A DNA stretch of 64,000 nt, taken from assembly GCA_039000515.1 (NCBI GenBank), contig JBCFYV010011172.1, positions 77,080,577-77,144,576 on the forward strand, given 5' to 3'. Shown here one piece after another: positions 39,895 to 50,563 of this stretch (position 1 is its first letter; each line of letters starts with the position of its first letter). The notes under the pieces are model-generated. The model was given only the letters and a program-made list of their open reading frames with translations, did no database searches and was not told the origin of the DNA. The stretch is from Timema cristinae (taxonomy: Eukaryota > Arthropoda > Insecta > Phasmatodea > Timematidae). The position numbers were made by a program, and so were the translations under genes.

Positions 39895-41975
39895 CACTCA
39901 GATCGTTTCACAAATCTTTCCCACAAAGTTACACTAAAATGCAACTGCCATTTTATTTCTGTTTTTCCTTAAGTTAAAGGAACAGTTCAGGAAATTCAAA
40001 AGTATGTGTAATCATGCAAGTAAGAATAATGTGATGAAAAGATGTAAGTAATAAAAGTTTATGAAGAAATGAAAATAGAAGTTTATTTGTTTTTACCAAG
40101 GCCTAACCCAACAGTTATACTTTTAGGTTGGCCTTTCTAATCACTTTCATTACATTATTGTACAATAATTTTGTATATTTCAAAATCATAAGACATTTAG
40201 TATTTTCGGTAAATAAAATAAATATGATAGAATTATGTAGATACACAGGTAAAAAAAAAACACTTAACCATTTTTGTATATGCCTAATGGAATCTTCTTA
40301 TGAAAGACAAACTTCTGTGAGGCATCAAACATCAAATTTTGGTGAATGTCAGTGTGTGTGTGTTCAAAGGTGTTTTCACCCTTGTGAGCACACTTAGACA
40401 ATTGTCATCCTATTTAAGGCACTTTATTTACTGAATTTTACTTTTAAGGCATAACTAGGTATATATACACTAATGAACAATACAAGTAGATGAAATAAAG
40501 TTGATAAAAATAAACAATAATTTAAAAAAAAACCAAAAGTTTAACTTTTGTTTCAAAACAAAATAAAAAAACATTTTGTTGTTGTCGTTGTTAAAGAAAT
40601 GTTAATTCTTGTCTAGTAGCGTGTGTATGAATATTGAATACTGTACTTTGGTCTAAATTAAATGGAGATCTCTTCTAGAATATAGAGTGATGCAAGAAAG
40701 TTAAAATATAAATTGCATTGTATTTAAAAACAAACTCCATTCAATAAAATCTGTAAGAACTTATATAAAAAAACAGGAAAACCAAAAAGGTTTCACAAAC
40801 CAGTTGCCTTAAATGTGGAGTCATGATCAGTGCTAAATGGTTAACTATCATAGAAGTCAAATATTTGAATAAATAACAATACAAACTTTCACAGTTCAAG
40901 AGGTTGGGAAAGTTTTCATAAACTCATTACTAAACTAAACAAGCCTCCGACCTACCTTACTACCTGGCTTTTCTATCTATCTGGTTCGAGAGTTGCAATC
41001 TATGCAGTAAATAGTATCCAAACAAAAACTTTAAAAAACATAATATAATGTCAGACCCTTAATTTACTCTCAACTGATGAGTCTTCTTTGACATTTAACG
41101 TGTGAAAATATGGATGGGCGCTCAAATCCCTAGAAAAAAAAAAAAAAAGACTTCAATTTTTCAATTGAAATTTGTTTTAGAGCTCTTATACTGGTTATTG
41201 GTGGTTAAGAACCAATTATAATTTTAGTGACTGGATTATAAGAAAGAATGTTGACATTAGTTATTTACTATATTTTTTTATCATTATGTTATGTATTTCC
41301 TTGCATTTTCACAATTTTTTCAAGATTCAGATTAGAAGGTAAATTGAAAATTTGATATGTAAAATAGTGCATTCAACCCAACTCTAGTTGAATATATTGT
41401 TGATTGCTCTACTAAATTTTCATAAGTAGGCAGGGCTCCTAAGCTTTTAATTTCCGATAATTTTAAACAAGTTTAAAAGTCTTGTCTAGATTAAAACGTT
41501 AAACTATTCCAGTTCAGAAATTAGTAGACCCTGATTGTGGTAAATAAAATGATTGAATTTCGTCAAGTAAAAATTCGGTAAATTAAATAAATTTTTCACC
41601 TAAAAATGTAAAAAAACAAAAAAAAAAACCACACAATCTTAAATAGTATAGTAATATAGATTAAAAATTATGGCTAAATTTTATATATATAATATCTATC
41701 TATAAGGAAGATCTCTTCTCACTTTATGAGGTAATTAGTTGTATTATATTATATTTGGAAGAAGGTACAGAAATATTTGCCTTTGGTCACAATTTGACTG
41801 TCATAATAACCAGATTAATCACATATTTTACTTATCTTTTAATCATTGGTTTTAGTGAGGGAACTATTTGTTATGGGCTGGCAACTTTAATTTGTTATAT
41901 GAATATTGAGAAGAAAATTATAATAGTGCAGTTAGAACAATTACTATTTATTCTGGTAGTTTCATTCAAATAACA
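39895..41975. other. Gene-poor AT-rich stretch
   Basis: No supported gene. The 72-89-codon open frames lack any family motif and have no start context or splice support. Confidence 0.5.
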
Positions 41976-41980
41976 ATGTC

Positions 41981-42236
41981 ACCCACTTCAGCGGTTGCAT
42001 GGTCTAACCCACTACTCTCTTAGCACACTAAACTGTCGATAACAGGGAGATCAAGGTTCAAATCTTGATTGGGTGTGCTGGTGGTGGTTTTTCCAAAATG
42101 GTTTTCCAATCTTCTTCCACGCAAATGCTGGCATACTTCCTCTAAACATAACCTTCCTAATCTCTAGAACCAATAGCATAATAAGTATATGAGTGTATAA
42201 CACAAACAGGTAGTAAGACACAGTGAAGGATAAAAA
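41981..42236 (+). repeat. SINE family A, diverged copy
   Basis: It starts ACCCACTTCAGCGGTTGCAT, has B-box-like GGTTCAAATC, 'ctggtggtggtttttcc', 'ccacgcaaatg', and ends in the tail-like 'acaggtagtaagacacagtg'. Confidence 0.8.
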
Positions 42237-42410
42237 AAAGATTTATGGGCTCACAATTTCCGAGCTTCTTGAAAAAGGTTATATTTTCCTTGTATTGTGT
42301 GTCTGGTGATGAATGTTCTAACTTCACTCTCTGGTAGGTGGCCAGCACCAAGTAACAAGTTAAATCAAGTTAAAAATAATATATAACATATTGGTTTCTT
42401 ATTAACATAC

Positions 42411-42470
42411 CGTATTTACCCGAATATAGGATGACTCAAAAATAAGACGATACTTATTTTGAGAACTTGA
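42411..42470 (+). mobile_element. Terminal segment of a 'CCGTATTTACCCGAATATA' transposon
   Basis: ACCGTATTTACCCGAATATA followed by 'ggatgactc..aataagacga' is a terminal motif seen in widely dispersed animal DNA-transposon/MITE copies. The partner end was not found downstream, so this is a fragment. Confidence 0.4.
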
Positions 42471-42474
42471 AATT

Positions 42475-43828
42475 GAGGGAAAAACTTTTTATTAATTTTT
42501 AGAGTAGTCAATATTTAGTCACCAACAATAAAAATTAAAATAATACTATCACATCAATATTATTCATATACTGTAGATTAATTAAATTTTCATTGCTACA
42601 ATGCATATTTTATTCCAAGTAACAACATTATCACATGGAAGAATCAATTACTATAATGGTGGTCACCCATTGGCTTTAAGTTACTTTGACTTTGACCTTT
42701 CTGCAATGAAAATAAACTAAATTTGGAAAGAATACGTTTTAGAACATACAACTCATAATATGCCAAGCATCACCATGCTAATTTATCGACAACTAGTGAA
42801 GTTGTGAGGTTGTTAAAAAGTATCGCTCTATTGGGTTTGCTGCAGTACTTCATAGTGATATATTGATAGTAGTTACTCGATATATTTTTCCAGAGGCTTC
42901 GGGAAATATCATGAATAACAAGGTGTATTTGTATTTGCATGTTTAGAATATTATGAGAATGCATGGTACATGACTAGTTACTTCCTCTTTTATATTTCGC
43001 ATTGGCATTAAAACTATACATTTCATTAGTTGTAATGTTTAGGTACGCCATCTTGTTGACTCTTTTTATGAATGGATCGAGGATATCAACTGCGATTTAG
43101 ATGGTGGGACGATAATGGTCGATAGGGAGTGGTTAGAAATAAACCAGTGACAATGTGCCACCACCATTACAGCATTCCTTCTATAAATCACATAACAGTG
43201 TTGGTTGTCTTTTAGGCCTACAACAGTGTGAAAAACACAATTTACAATAAATTTTTTAGTTATAAGATTTTTTTTTCTGTATTTATTTGTTGCTTTAACA
43301 TCTTGTTAACAATTTCAAGTTCTTCGCTCAAGAATCATCTAAGTTATAAGATTTGAACTCACAGACCCCCTAGATAAAAACATTAAATAAACCCTTACTT
43401 ACTTAATGGCACTGATAACTAGAAAGTTCAGTGACACACCAAAAAAAGTACGCCACTTATCCCTAACTTGAAATAGTTTTTTCCAGTACACCTTATTGCA
43501 CTTTACCTCTTTCAGGTATATTCTAGTCAAAGGAAAAATGGCACCAAATGGCCATATAAGATTAAACATTGAATAGAGGATAAAAGATCAAGGCCTGGAT
43601 ACATACCAGAAAACTGTAGGCCTTAAAGTTCACAATTAAAAACATAACATATTCTAATGTTATCAAAAGATCCTACAAATGTATTACATAAAACATGTTT
43701 GATGTGACAAGAAAGTTAATATACAAAAAATGCATTTAAAATAGAGATTTAGGTGTCCAATTCTTATCATACAATAAATACAATACAATAATTAAAAATG
43801 CAATCAACCCAGATATGCAATGACACTG
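42475..43828. other. 3' flank of the PIP-box gene, nothing else recognised
   Basis: On the - strand this follows the last host exon, so part of it may be 3' UTR. TTTATT (AATAAA on the - strand) occurs, e.g. near 43,280, as a possible polyadenylation signal. No other feature. Confidence 0.35.
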
Positions 43829-43851
43829 GGGAAAAACACACCAAGAAGACA

Positions 43852-44091
43852 CTAGAAGTATTTTTGTGTAGCTGATTCATTCATTCGCCTTTTTTTGCTT
43901 TCTATTTGCTCTATCTGTTCAAGGTCAATTTTTGCCAAAAGATCCTCTTCGTCTACTTCCCATAGTTCTGCGGAGTTGTCTTCCTCTCTTGGAGCTGGTT
44001 GGTTAGTCTCAAACTGTGGTCCAATTGGTCGGTTTTCTTCATCCTCTATCAACTCTTCGAAGAAATCAACCAAAGACTTTTGTTGTCGGCT
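43852..44091 (-). CDS. Last exon of a - strand host gene: PIP box plus acidic tail
   Basis: The acceptor CTTTTAG lies on the - strand just before 44,091. The exon reads SRQQKSLVDFFEELIEDEEN and onwards, and ends NESATQKYF with TAG; 79 codons, phase 0. QKSLVDFF fits the PCNA-interacting (PIP) consensus Q-x-x-hydrophobic-x-x-aromatic-aromatic exactly. It is followed by a strongly acidic stretch with a probable amphipathic helix (DEEDLLAKIDLEQIEQIE) and a basic KKRR. This suggests a DNA replication or repair protein whose C-terminus docks on PCNA. I do not recognise the gene. The upstream partner exon is at 53,915-53,989, and an identical copy of this exon is at 54,021-54,260. Confidence 0.72.
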   Translation of the reverse strand, partial: SRQQKSLVDFFEELIEDEENRPIGPQFETNQPAPREEDNSAELWEVDEEDLLAKIDLEQIEQIESKKRRMNESATQKYF

Positions 44092-44615
44092 CTAAAAGAA
44101 ATTTCACAAAAAGAAAAAATTCTGTTATTTGAAGACTCTAATTAATTTTTTTTTTTTCAGCCACTTTAAAATTTTCTATGAGTAAGTTTTACCCAAATGT
44201 GGCCACTATGTAAGGAGTGTACAAATGTTACTAATTTATATGATAAGTGGAGCAAAACTTAAAAATATAGAGGAAAATTTACAGAAAGCTGTATATTAGT
44301 TTGTTTTTAACTTTCACCGGTTTAAACTATACATTTAGTTATAGAGGAAAAGGTGTTAAGATAATTACCAAAAACAATTAATTGTATGTCCTAACACAGC
44401 ATTTAACTTGATAACACTTGAAATACATTAAGGCCCGGTTTCATAGTCAGCTCACTAAACTCTTACTAGACTCCAGGGTTACACAGCACTTCGTGCCGAC
44501 GCACTCGAGCCAAGTAACTTAGTACGTTTCATAGTCAAGATAGTTTGGATTCTTTTAGCCACTCGAAGCAAAAGAGAGCTTGGTCGAGGAAGTTCGTTTC
44601 TGTTCGTAATATTGG

Positions 44616-44664
44616 TGACGTCACGCCAGGCAGCCAATGATAATGCGTGTAATTAGTGACGTAG
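44616..44664 (+). promoter_or_regulatory. Compact promoter motifs: CRE, CCAAT, CRE-like
   Basis: ATTGG directly precedes a full CRE palindrome TGACGTCA (44,616-44,623). CCAAT follows at 44,634-44,638 and TGACGTAG at 44,657-44,664, all within 90 bp upstream of the Myb/SANT start codon at 44,702. The same arrangement exists in copy 2 (44,616 corresponds to about 54,785). These are likely promoter elements of the transposon gene; binding is inferred from consensus only. Confidence 0.5.
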
Positions 44665-44701
44665 TTATAACAAACCGAGAAAAAAATCACTTGTTGTCAA
44701 C

Positions 44702-46618
44702 ATGGAGGACGTAAACAGAGCTTATGATCGCTTTACTGACAACGAGAGGGAAATATTATTCGGCCTTATTAATTCTAAATCAGCTGTCATTGAAGATAAA
44801 AGAACTTCGTTTTCTGTTCTTATGGCAAAGAAGAAAGCCTGGCAAGACATCGCAGATGGCTTCAATTCTTACGCTGATGTGACACATGTAAGTACAGACT
44901 GTACGTTTCGGAAGTATGTTTACTTATATTCTGATGTTTTTAATTCCTTGAGATATTTAGTATTACTTACTATTTTCTTCTATTTACTATGATAGTTTCC
45001 TTGTCTTTTAATTTGCTGATATCTTACTCAAGATGTTCCAATAGTTCAATCTTCTACACAACATACCTATCAAGACGACATTAATGTTATTAAGGACAAT
45101 TTCAATAATGGATAAAAACACATATAATGTATTTACTTTATATAATCGTACATTATATTTGATATAAATAACCATAGGCCTGAGCCCTAATTCTTACTAT
45201 ATCAGTATAAAACTGTTGGTTAACACAACTTGTTTACAGTAAGGCCTAGGCCTAAAGCATTATTTATTTTTCAAAGTAAGACATATTTATTTTATGCAGA
45301 CCTTTAAATCTTTGCTAACAGTTTACAAAATAAATCATTGATTATTTTTACACACAGGCATAGGCCTAGAATTGTTTTAAATAGTGTTATTTGCGTCTAG
45401 GTCTGCAGAAAACATTAAGTCAATAATTGTTCCTTTTATAAAGCCTAGAATTTTTTTAATATAAATATATTCATTTGTCCTAGGACTGCAGTGACAAATA
45501 TATAATAAAGTAAATAATCTGTACTTCTTAGTCATAACTAGGCCTGCCATTTATTTAAATTAAATAGCTTATTATGTTTATTTGAATTGACCTACATTTT
45601 CAAACATTTCACAAAATAAGACATATTTATTTTATGTAGACTTTTAAATCTTTGCTAACAGTTTACAAAATAAATCATTGATTATTTTTACACACAGGCA
45701 TAGGCCTAGAATTGTTTTAAATAGTGTTATTTGCGTCTAGGACTGCAGCAAACATATTAAGTCAATAATTGTTCCTTTTATAAGGGGGGAACCTTACAAA
45801 CATAACTAGGCCTAGCATTTTTTTAAATAAAATATATTCATTTGTCCTAGGACTGCAGTAGCAAATATATAATAAAGTAAATAATCTGTACTTCTTAGTC
45901 ATAACTAGGCCTGCCATTTATTTAAATTAAATAGCTTATTATGTTTAATTGAATTGACCTACATTTTCAAACATTTCACTAAATAAAATATAATTGCATC
46001 TATACACACACAGACATAGGCCTAGAATTTTTTTTAAATAATGTGTTAGTTTGTTCTAGGCCTGCATTAGCAAATATATTATAAAGTAAATAATTGGTCC
46101 TTTCTAAGACATGACTAGGTCTTCCATTTATTTTAATGAAATATGTATATTTGGTTTAGGTCTACATTTTCAAATACTTTACTAAATAAATCAGCACTTC
46201 ATTTTACATTTAGGCGTATACTTAAAAAAATCAATAAAGTGTTTATATGGTTTATTTACCTACATTAGCAAACATTTTTAAGTATCCATTTATTGTTTAT
46301 TCCTAACAATAAAACAGAAAATAAATATTATTTTTATTTACCAGCAATCGGCACCAGCTGAAGAAATGTTGGGAGAACGAGAAGCAAGGAGAAAGAAACT
46401 CCTCGCCGCAGTATCTCGAAGGAGAATGGCGACTGGTGGTGGACCATTTGCACCTGGGGAGTCCACAGACCCTGAACTGGACGCAATCATTAGCACTCCC
46501 ATTGCCTACTCTGTGGCAGGTACTGAGGATTGCGATACAGTTTTACCTCCAGCTCCGAGGCCTGAGGAGATTAGTGCGACCCAGTCTCCACCAGAGGCAG
46601 CAGTCTCAACATTTTCCA
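44702..46618 (+). CDS. Harbinger Myb/SANT-like DNA-binding protein, copy 1
   Basis: Exon 1 (44,702-44,887) encodes 62 residues: MEDVNRAYDRFTDNEREILF, then FSVLMAKKKAWQDIADGFNS, ending in a GTAAGT donor at phase 0. This is the first part of a trihelix Myb/SANT-like domain as found in the accessory protein of PIF/Harbinger elements. Exon 2 (46,345-46,618) starts QSAPAEEMLGEREARRKKLL and contains RRRMATGGGPFAPGESTDPE and a typical acidic Ser/Pro-rich part. Joined, the expected third helix (an 'LKxxWxNLK'-like segment) is missing, so an exon may be lost or undetected in the 1.4-kb intron, which is filled with a repeat. The 3' exon is uncertain; 48,178-48,480 may contribute. The protein normally helps the transposase bind DNA and enter the nucleus. 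Confidence 0.75.
45270..46230 (+). repeat. ~340-bp tandem duplication rich in AGGCCTA, plus a diverged third copy
   Basis: The segment at 45,272-45,612 repeats at 45,612-45,965 (shared words 'agacatatttattttatg', 'ggcataggcctagaattg'). A poorer third copy follows to about 46,230. It occupies the intron of the Myb/SANT gene. The same array is in copy 2 at about 55,440-56,400. Confidence 0.8.
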
Positions 46619-47595
46619 GTGAGTATTTGCATAAGGATATGTTCACTGGGTTGTTTTGTAAATAAATGTGCCCACCAAGAAAATTTGAATATGTTTATTG
46701 TGATTAACAAGACAAACTGATTGTTTTTTGTAAAAATTACACTTTCTTTTATTTGAGAATTGATTAAGTTACATGATCCAAAGCTTGAGCTCGCTTATAG
46801 GATTATGGATTAAAATGATGAAATTTTACAAGACATTACAAACATTTGATCATTAAATAAAAGTAAAACAAACAAAAAATACCAAAATATACTAAACATA
46901 ATAGAAAACAGTACAATGTGAAAGATTAGATAATATTGAATATGTGTGATAATATTGCTGAATACATTTTTCAATAAACATAAGTAGGCCTAAAAAATAA
47001 AATAATGAGAATGTTCCCTTGAAATAAAAATGAAAATTGAGGAAAATTAATTTGTATTACAATAATAAACAAAACATGTATATATATTCAGGGAAATAAT
47101 AATTCTAAAATGTTCAGTTTACCCTAAAGGTTAGTTTATTGAAAACACATTTTTGAAAGCTGTGTTCATTGTTGGTTTCCCTGTTATCCTTTCAAAGCAA
47201 ATGTAGGTATATTACCTCTAAAAGACTCCCTTCTTCATCCCTACCACTTTAGAGTTACTTATAGATTCTGTATACAACCGGAATTTATATATATTTAATT
47301 ATTGGTCAAACACTCGCCAACTAGGCTAGGAGTTAATATTTCACCAAGGAAAAATAATTTATTTTAGGTGTGTGATCTCTAATCTGAGGGGTAGAGGGGT
47401 GTGCTCTCTCATATTCCCTCCCCACCCTATGCATGTATGCCTACATTCAACACTCATTAAAATTCAATCCTTTGATTTGTTTTGACTAATCTAAAACTAA
47501 ATAAAATCAAATTTATTGTCAAAAAGTGAAATCGCTCATTGTTGATAAGAAACATTTGAGTACCGGTACATTTTAAATAAATTATTTAAATCAAA

Positions 47596-47668
47596 ATTGA
47601 TTATTTGATAACCCGAACGGGTAGTAAGACGCGGTGCTAAATATTATTATTAGTATTGATTATTTGAT
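47596..47668 (+). repeat. Tail-only SINE insertion (45 bp) with 14-bp target duplication
   Basis: The insert at 47,610-47,654 reads AACCCGAACGGGTAGTAAGA, then 'cgcggtgctaaatattatta'; this is only the shared SINE 3' tail. It is flanked by ATTGATTATTTGAT at 47,596-47,609 and 47,655-47,668. It lies inside Harbinger copy 1. The duplicate in copy 2 is at 57,764-57,836. Confidence 0.93.
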
Positions 47669-48177
47669 CAGATATATCTGTAGGGACACTTGCATATAAT
47701 TAAATTTGTTATATAAATATATTTGTAAAATGAAATATCACACTAGACTCTGGAATCGAACCTGAGACTTTTGGCGAAGCGTGCCATCGATGGATCTTCA
47801 CATGCGTGTGGTCCTTTTTACCGATGGGGCAGAGTCTATGATAAGACATGATTTGCTACTTTGAGCTATCATTGATATCTCGGCCACTTACAACTTGTGA
47901 ATTGCATGGAAGAAAACGCTTGTACAATTAATTTCACATGAATAGCGAAGTTTATATATATGAATGTATATATAGATACATTGAGAAACTTGAATATTTT
48001 CATCGCCTAAGATTCACTCTTCATGTACAATCATTTGCTTTACTTCTTTTGTACTTGTGGGAAAATGTTACTTTGAAAATTTTAGACATGTTTAGTTATA
48101 ATATCTAGTAACTTTTGTTATCTGTTAGTTACCACTATCATTATGGGGAATGAACTGTATGTAATTGTATCTGTGCA

Positions 48178-48487
48178 GGTTAAGTTGTCATCGAGGCCTG
48201 TGGTTGACCAAACATTGACGACTAAACAGAGGACTGGCAAGAGTTATACCATGGCCTACAATAGAAAGTGCTCACCCCTCCTTCTATTGCTCCATGTAAA
48301 GCGGTGGAATCATCTCGATGATGATGATGATGACTGTCGTCCTGATCATTCTGGAAGATTACAGGCTAGCAGAGACTTCTCACTGAAGATTACACAGACA
48401 TTCAAACGCACAACTCTTCCCACCCTTGTGATTCCCTTTCTGCCCATCGATATCATCATTTATAATTTTTTAATTCTTGACTTTTAA
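48178..48487 (+). CDS. Possible 3' exon of the Harbinger Myb/SANT gene, uncertain
   Basis: A CTGTGCAG acceptor at 48,170-48,177 is followed by an open frame (KLSSRPVVDQTLTTKQRTGK and onwards, with a DDDDDD run). Its phase does not fit the donor after 46,618 without hitting a stop at once. In copy 2 a 1-nt loss shortens the frame from 114 to 95 codons. There is no family match, so it could be noncoding. Confidence 0.2.
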
Positions 48488-49227
48488 ATAACGGACAGGA
48501 TAAAATCAGGATTACAACCTTTAACAACACCCTAATCCTGACTGATGAGCAAGGTTGTAGAAAGTCTAAGGGTGTGTGCTACAAAGTTAACATAATATAA
48601 ATAAAATTTTATACAACTATATGGAAGTGAGAAGGGGGGCGCAGGTAATTCAATAACAAAAATGTAATGTATAAAATAGAATATGACCAATGGATATTTT
48701 TCGCTTCTAAAATTATTAGAATTAGGAGACATGATTGAATACGCCTCATTTTGTGCAAGTTAATTGAATGTATATTATAATGATTTTCTTTGTGCCTCAA
48801 GAATATTAAGAGAAACATTTACTTTTGCTAGAAAAAAAGTTTTTTAATTACCATATATTATAACAGTGACTTTAGTCATTGTGAATTTAACTGATTTTAT
48901 CTTTTTATTTAATGTGTTACCAAATCCACACCTTGTGTTTTCTTTGGACGAGGAGTAGGTTGAGAATTGAAATTAATGCATACAAAACAAGTACTTTGAT
49001 TGATTAATGTTGTATAGACTCCAATTGTCACAGAAAGAGTGGTAAACATTGGTAATAAATTACTATCTATTATGTGTTATTTTTTAGTAATGGTGACAGC
49101 TGCATATTACAACTTGACATAAGAAAATGTTTAATTCAATCTAGTAACCTTTCTAGCTATCAAATTATGTTCTCCTTCTCCTACGTATATTGGATTGTAG
49201 CAAAAAGTCTTATAACATGAATATTAA

Positions 49228-49455
49228 TATCAGTGGTCGCATGATCTAATGTGTCCATTGGACAAGATTGTCATGGCAGAAATATTGATATTTGGATCTT
49301 GGTTAGGTGCATAAGGGTGGTTTTTCTAAATAAGTGTATTCTCAATGTTCATGCTAATATAGGTAACTGCCTCTAAATTATACCTTCCTCATCCCTATGC
49401 TATTTGTTAAAATATTAGTTGGATAGCCTGAATGGGTAGCAAGACAGTGAATAAA
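49228..49455 (+). repeat. SINE family A, highly diverged copy inside Harbinger
   Basis: 'cagtggtcgcatgatctaat', 'gggtggtttttctaaat', 'cctctaaattataccttcct' and the tail-like 'gaatgggtagcaagacagtg' identify a family A relative. Copy 2 is at about 59,395-59,622. Confidence 0.6.
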
Positions 49456-49729
49456 ACACATTTTTACAACATACACTTATATGTTAATGATTGCTTGATG
49501 AGTGGGAATACCCTGAGTTAAATGAAGTCAAATTTGAAGCTTTTATTCAAGTATTCCTTCTCATTGTCGAGAACGCTTGTCTTGGACTAAATAGTCCAAT
49601 GCACCATTGTATCATAATATGTTCAGGACAAACTCAACACTGAAAAAGGCATGAATCTTTCTCTGACAAATAAATAGGCTTACACTATATGTAATATATT
49701 TGGGTGTACTTTGGTATAATTGTAAATGC

Positions 49730-50021
49730 ATTTATATTATAAACCCGCCTCGGTGGCGTAGTTGGCTAACGCACTAGTGTTGAGCTCGACTGCTGAGGAC
49801 GGGGAGATCAAGGTTCAAATCTCGGTCGGGTGAACTGGGGGTGGTTTTTCCTAAATGGTTTTCCTCTCTCTCTCTCTCTCTCTCCACGCAAATGTGGGTT
49901 CACTTCCTCTAATTCAACCTTCCCAATCCCTGAAACCATTAGCGTAATTAGTACTTAAACCACATAACCCAAACAGGTAGTAAGACGCGGTGCTAAATAA
50001 TAATAAAAATAATTTATATTA
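49730..50021 (+). repeat. Young SINE family A inside Harbinger, 10-bp target duplication
   Basis: The body 49,740-50,011 starts near CCCGCCTCGGTGGCGTAGTT and has a (CT)n run at about 49,862-49,884. It ends with a TAGTAAGACGCGG tail plus AAT repeats, flanked by ATTTATATTA at 49,730-49,739 and 50,012-50,021. It inserted after the Harbinger element arrived. The copy in unit 2 spans 59,897-60,188. Confidence 0.9.
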
Positions 50022-50563
50022 AAAACAAAACTATCTCACTGTTTTCTATATTTGTTTAAAAATAACTCCTGAACATGAGAATTAAACCTGTGAGTACCAT
50101 TATCCATGCATTAATTAGTAGAAAAATTATATCTGGTCTTGGTTAAATCACATAAGCAGATAATGAAAAGTCCTGAACTAAACAATGTAATAAGGACAAT
50201 CAATGAGGTGTTGAATTCAAGCAAACCTGGGGAGGGTTGGGGGTCGATGGAGGAGGAAGGGGGGTTATCCCCTTAAAATAATAACAATAGTCGGATATTT
50301 CTTAATATTTTTTTTCTTTATTTGATGGTTTATAACCCATTTTATTTTTTAACAACTACACCCCCTCCCTTGTGATTGAATTCAACACTGGTGATAGAAG
50401 TAGGACATGACACAGTTTTCCGCATCACCATAGAGCGTGGACCCATGTGGTACTGTGTAAGTATATTTTACATGGCGATTTCCCCAGGAGGCGTATTTCC
50501 ATGTTTAAGCTACACATAAAATTGACGACGGACAAAACACACAAAACAGTTGACAAGACAAGA

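Noticed and set aside
47747..47860. tRNA-like segment on - ('aggttcgattcca') inside Harbinger
   Set aside because: Only a B-box-like match with a poor A box; too weak to call.
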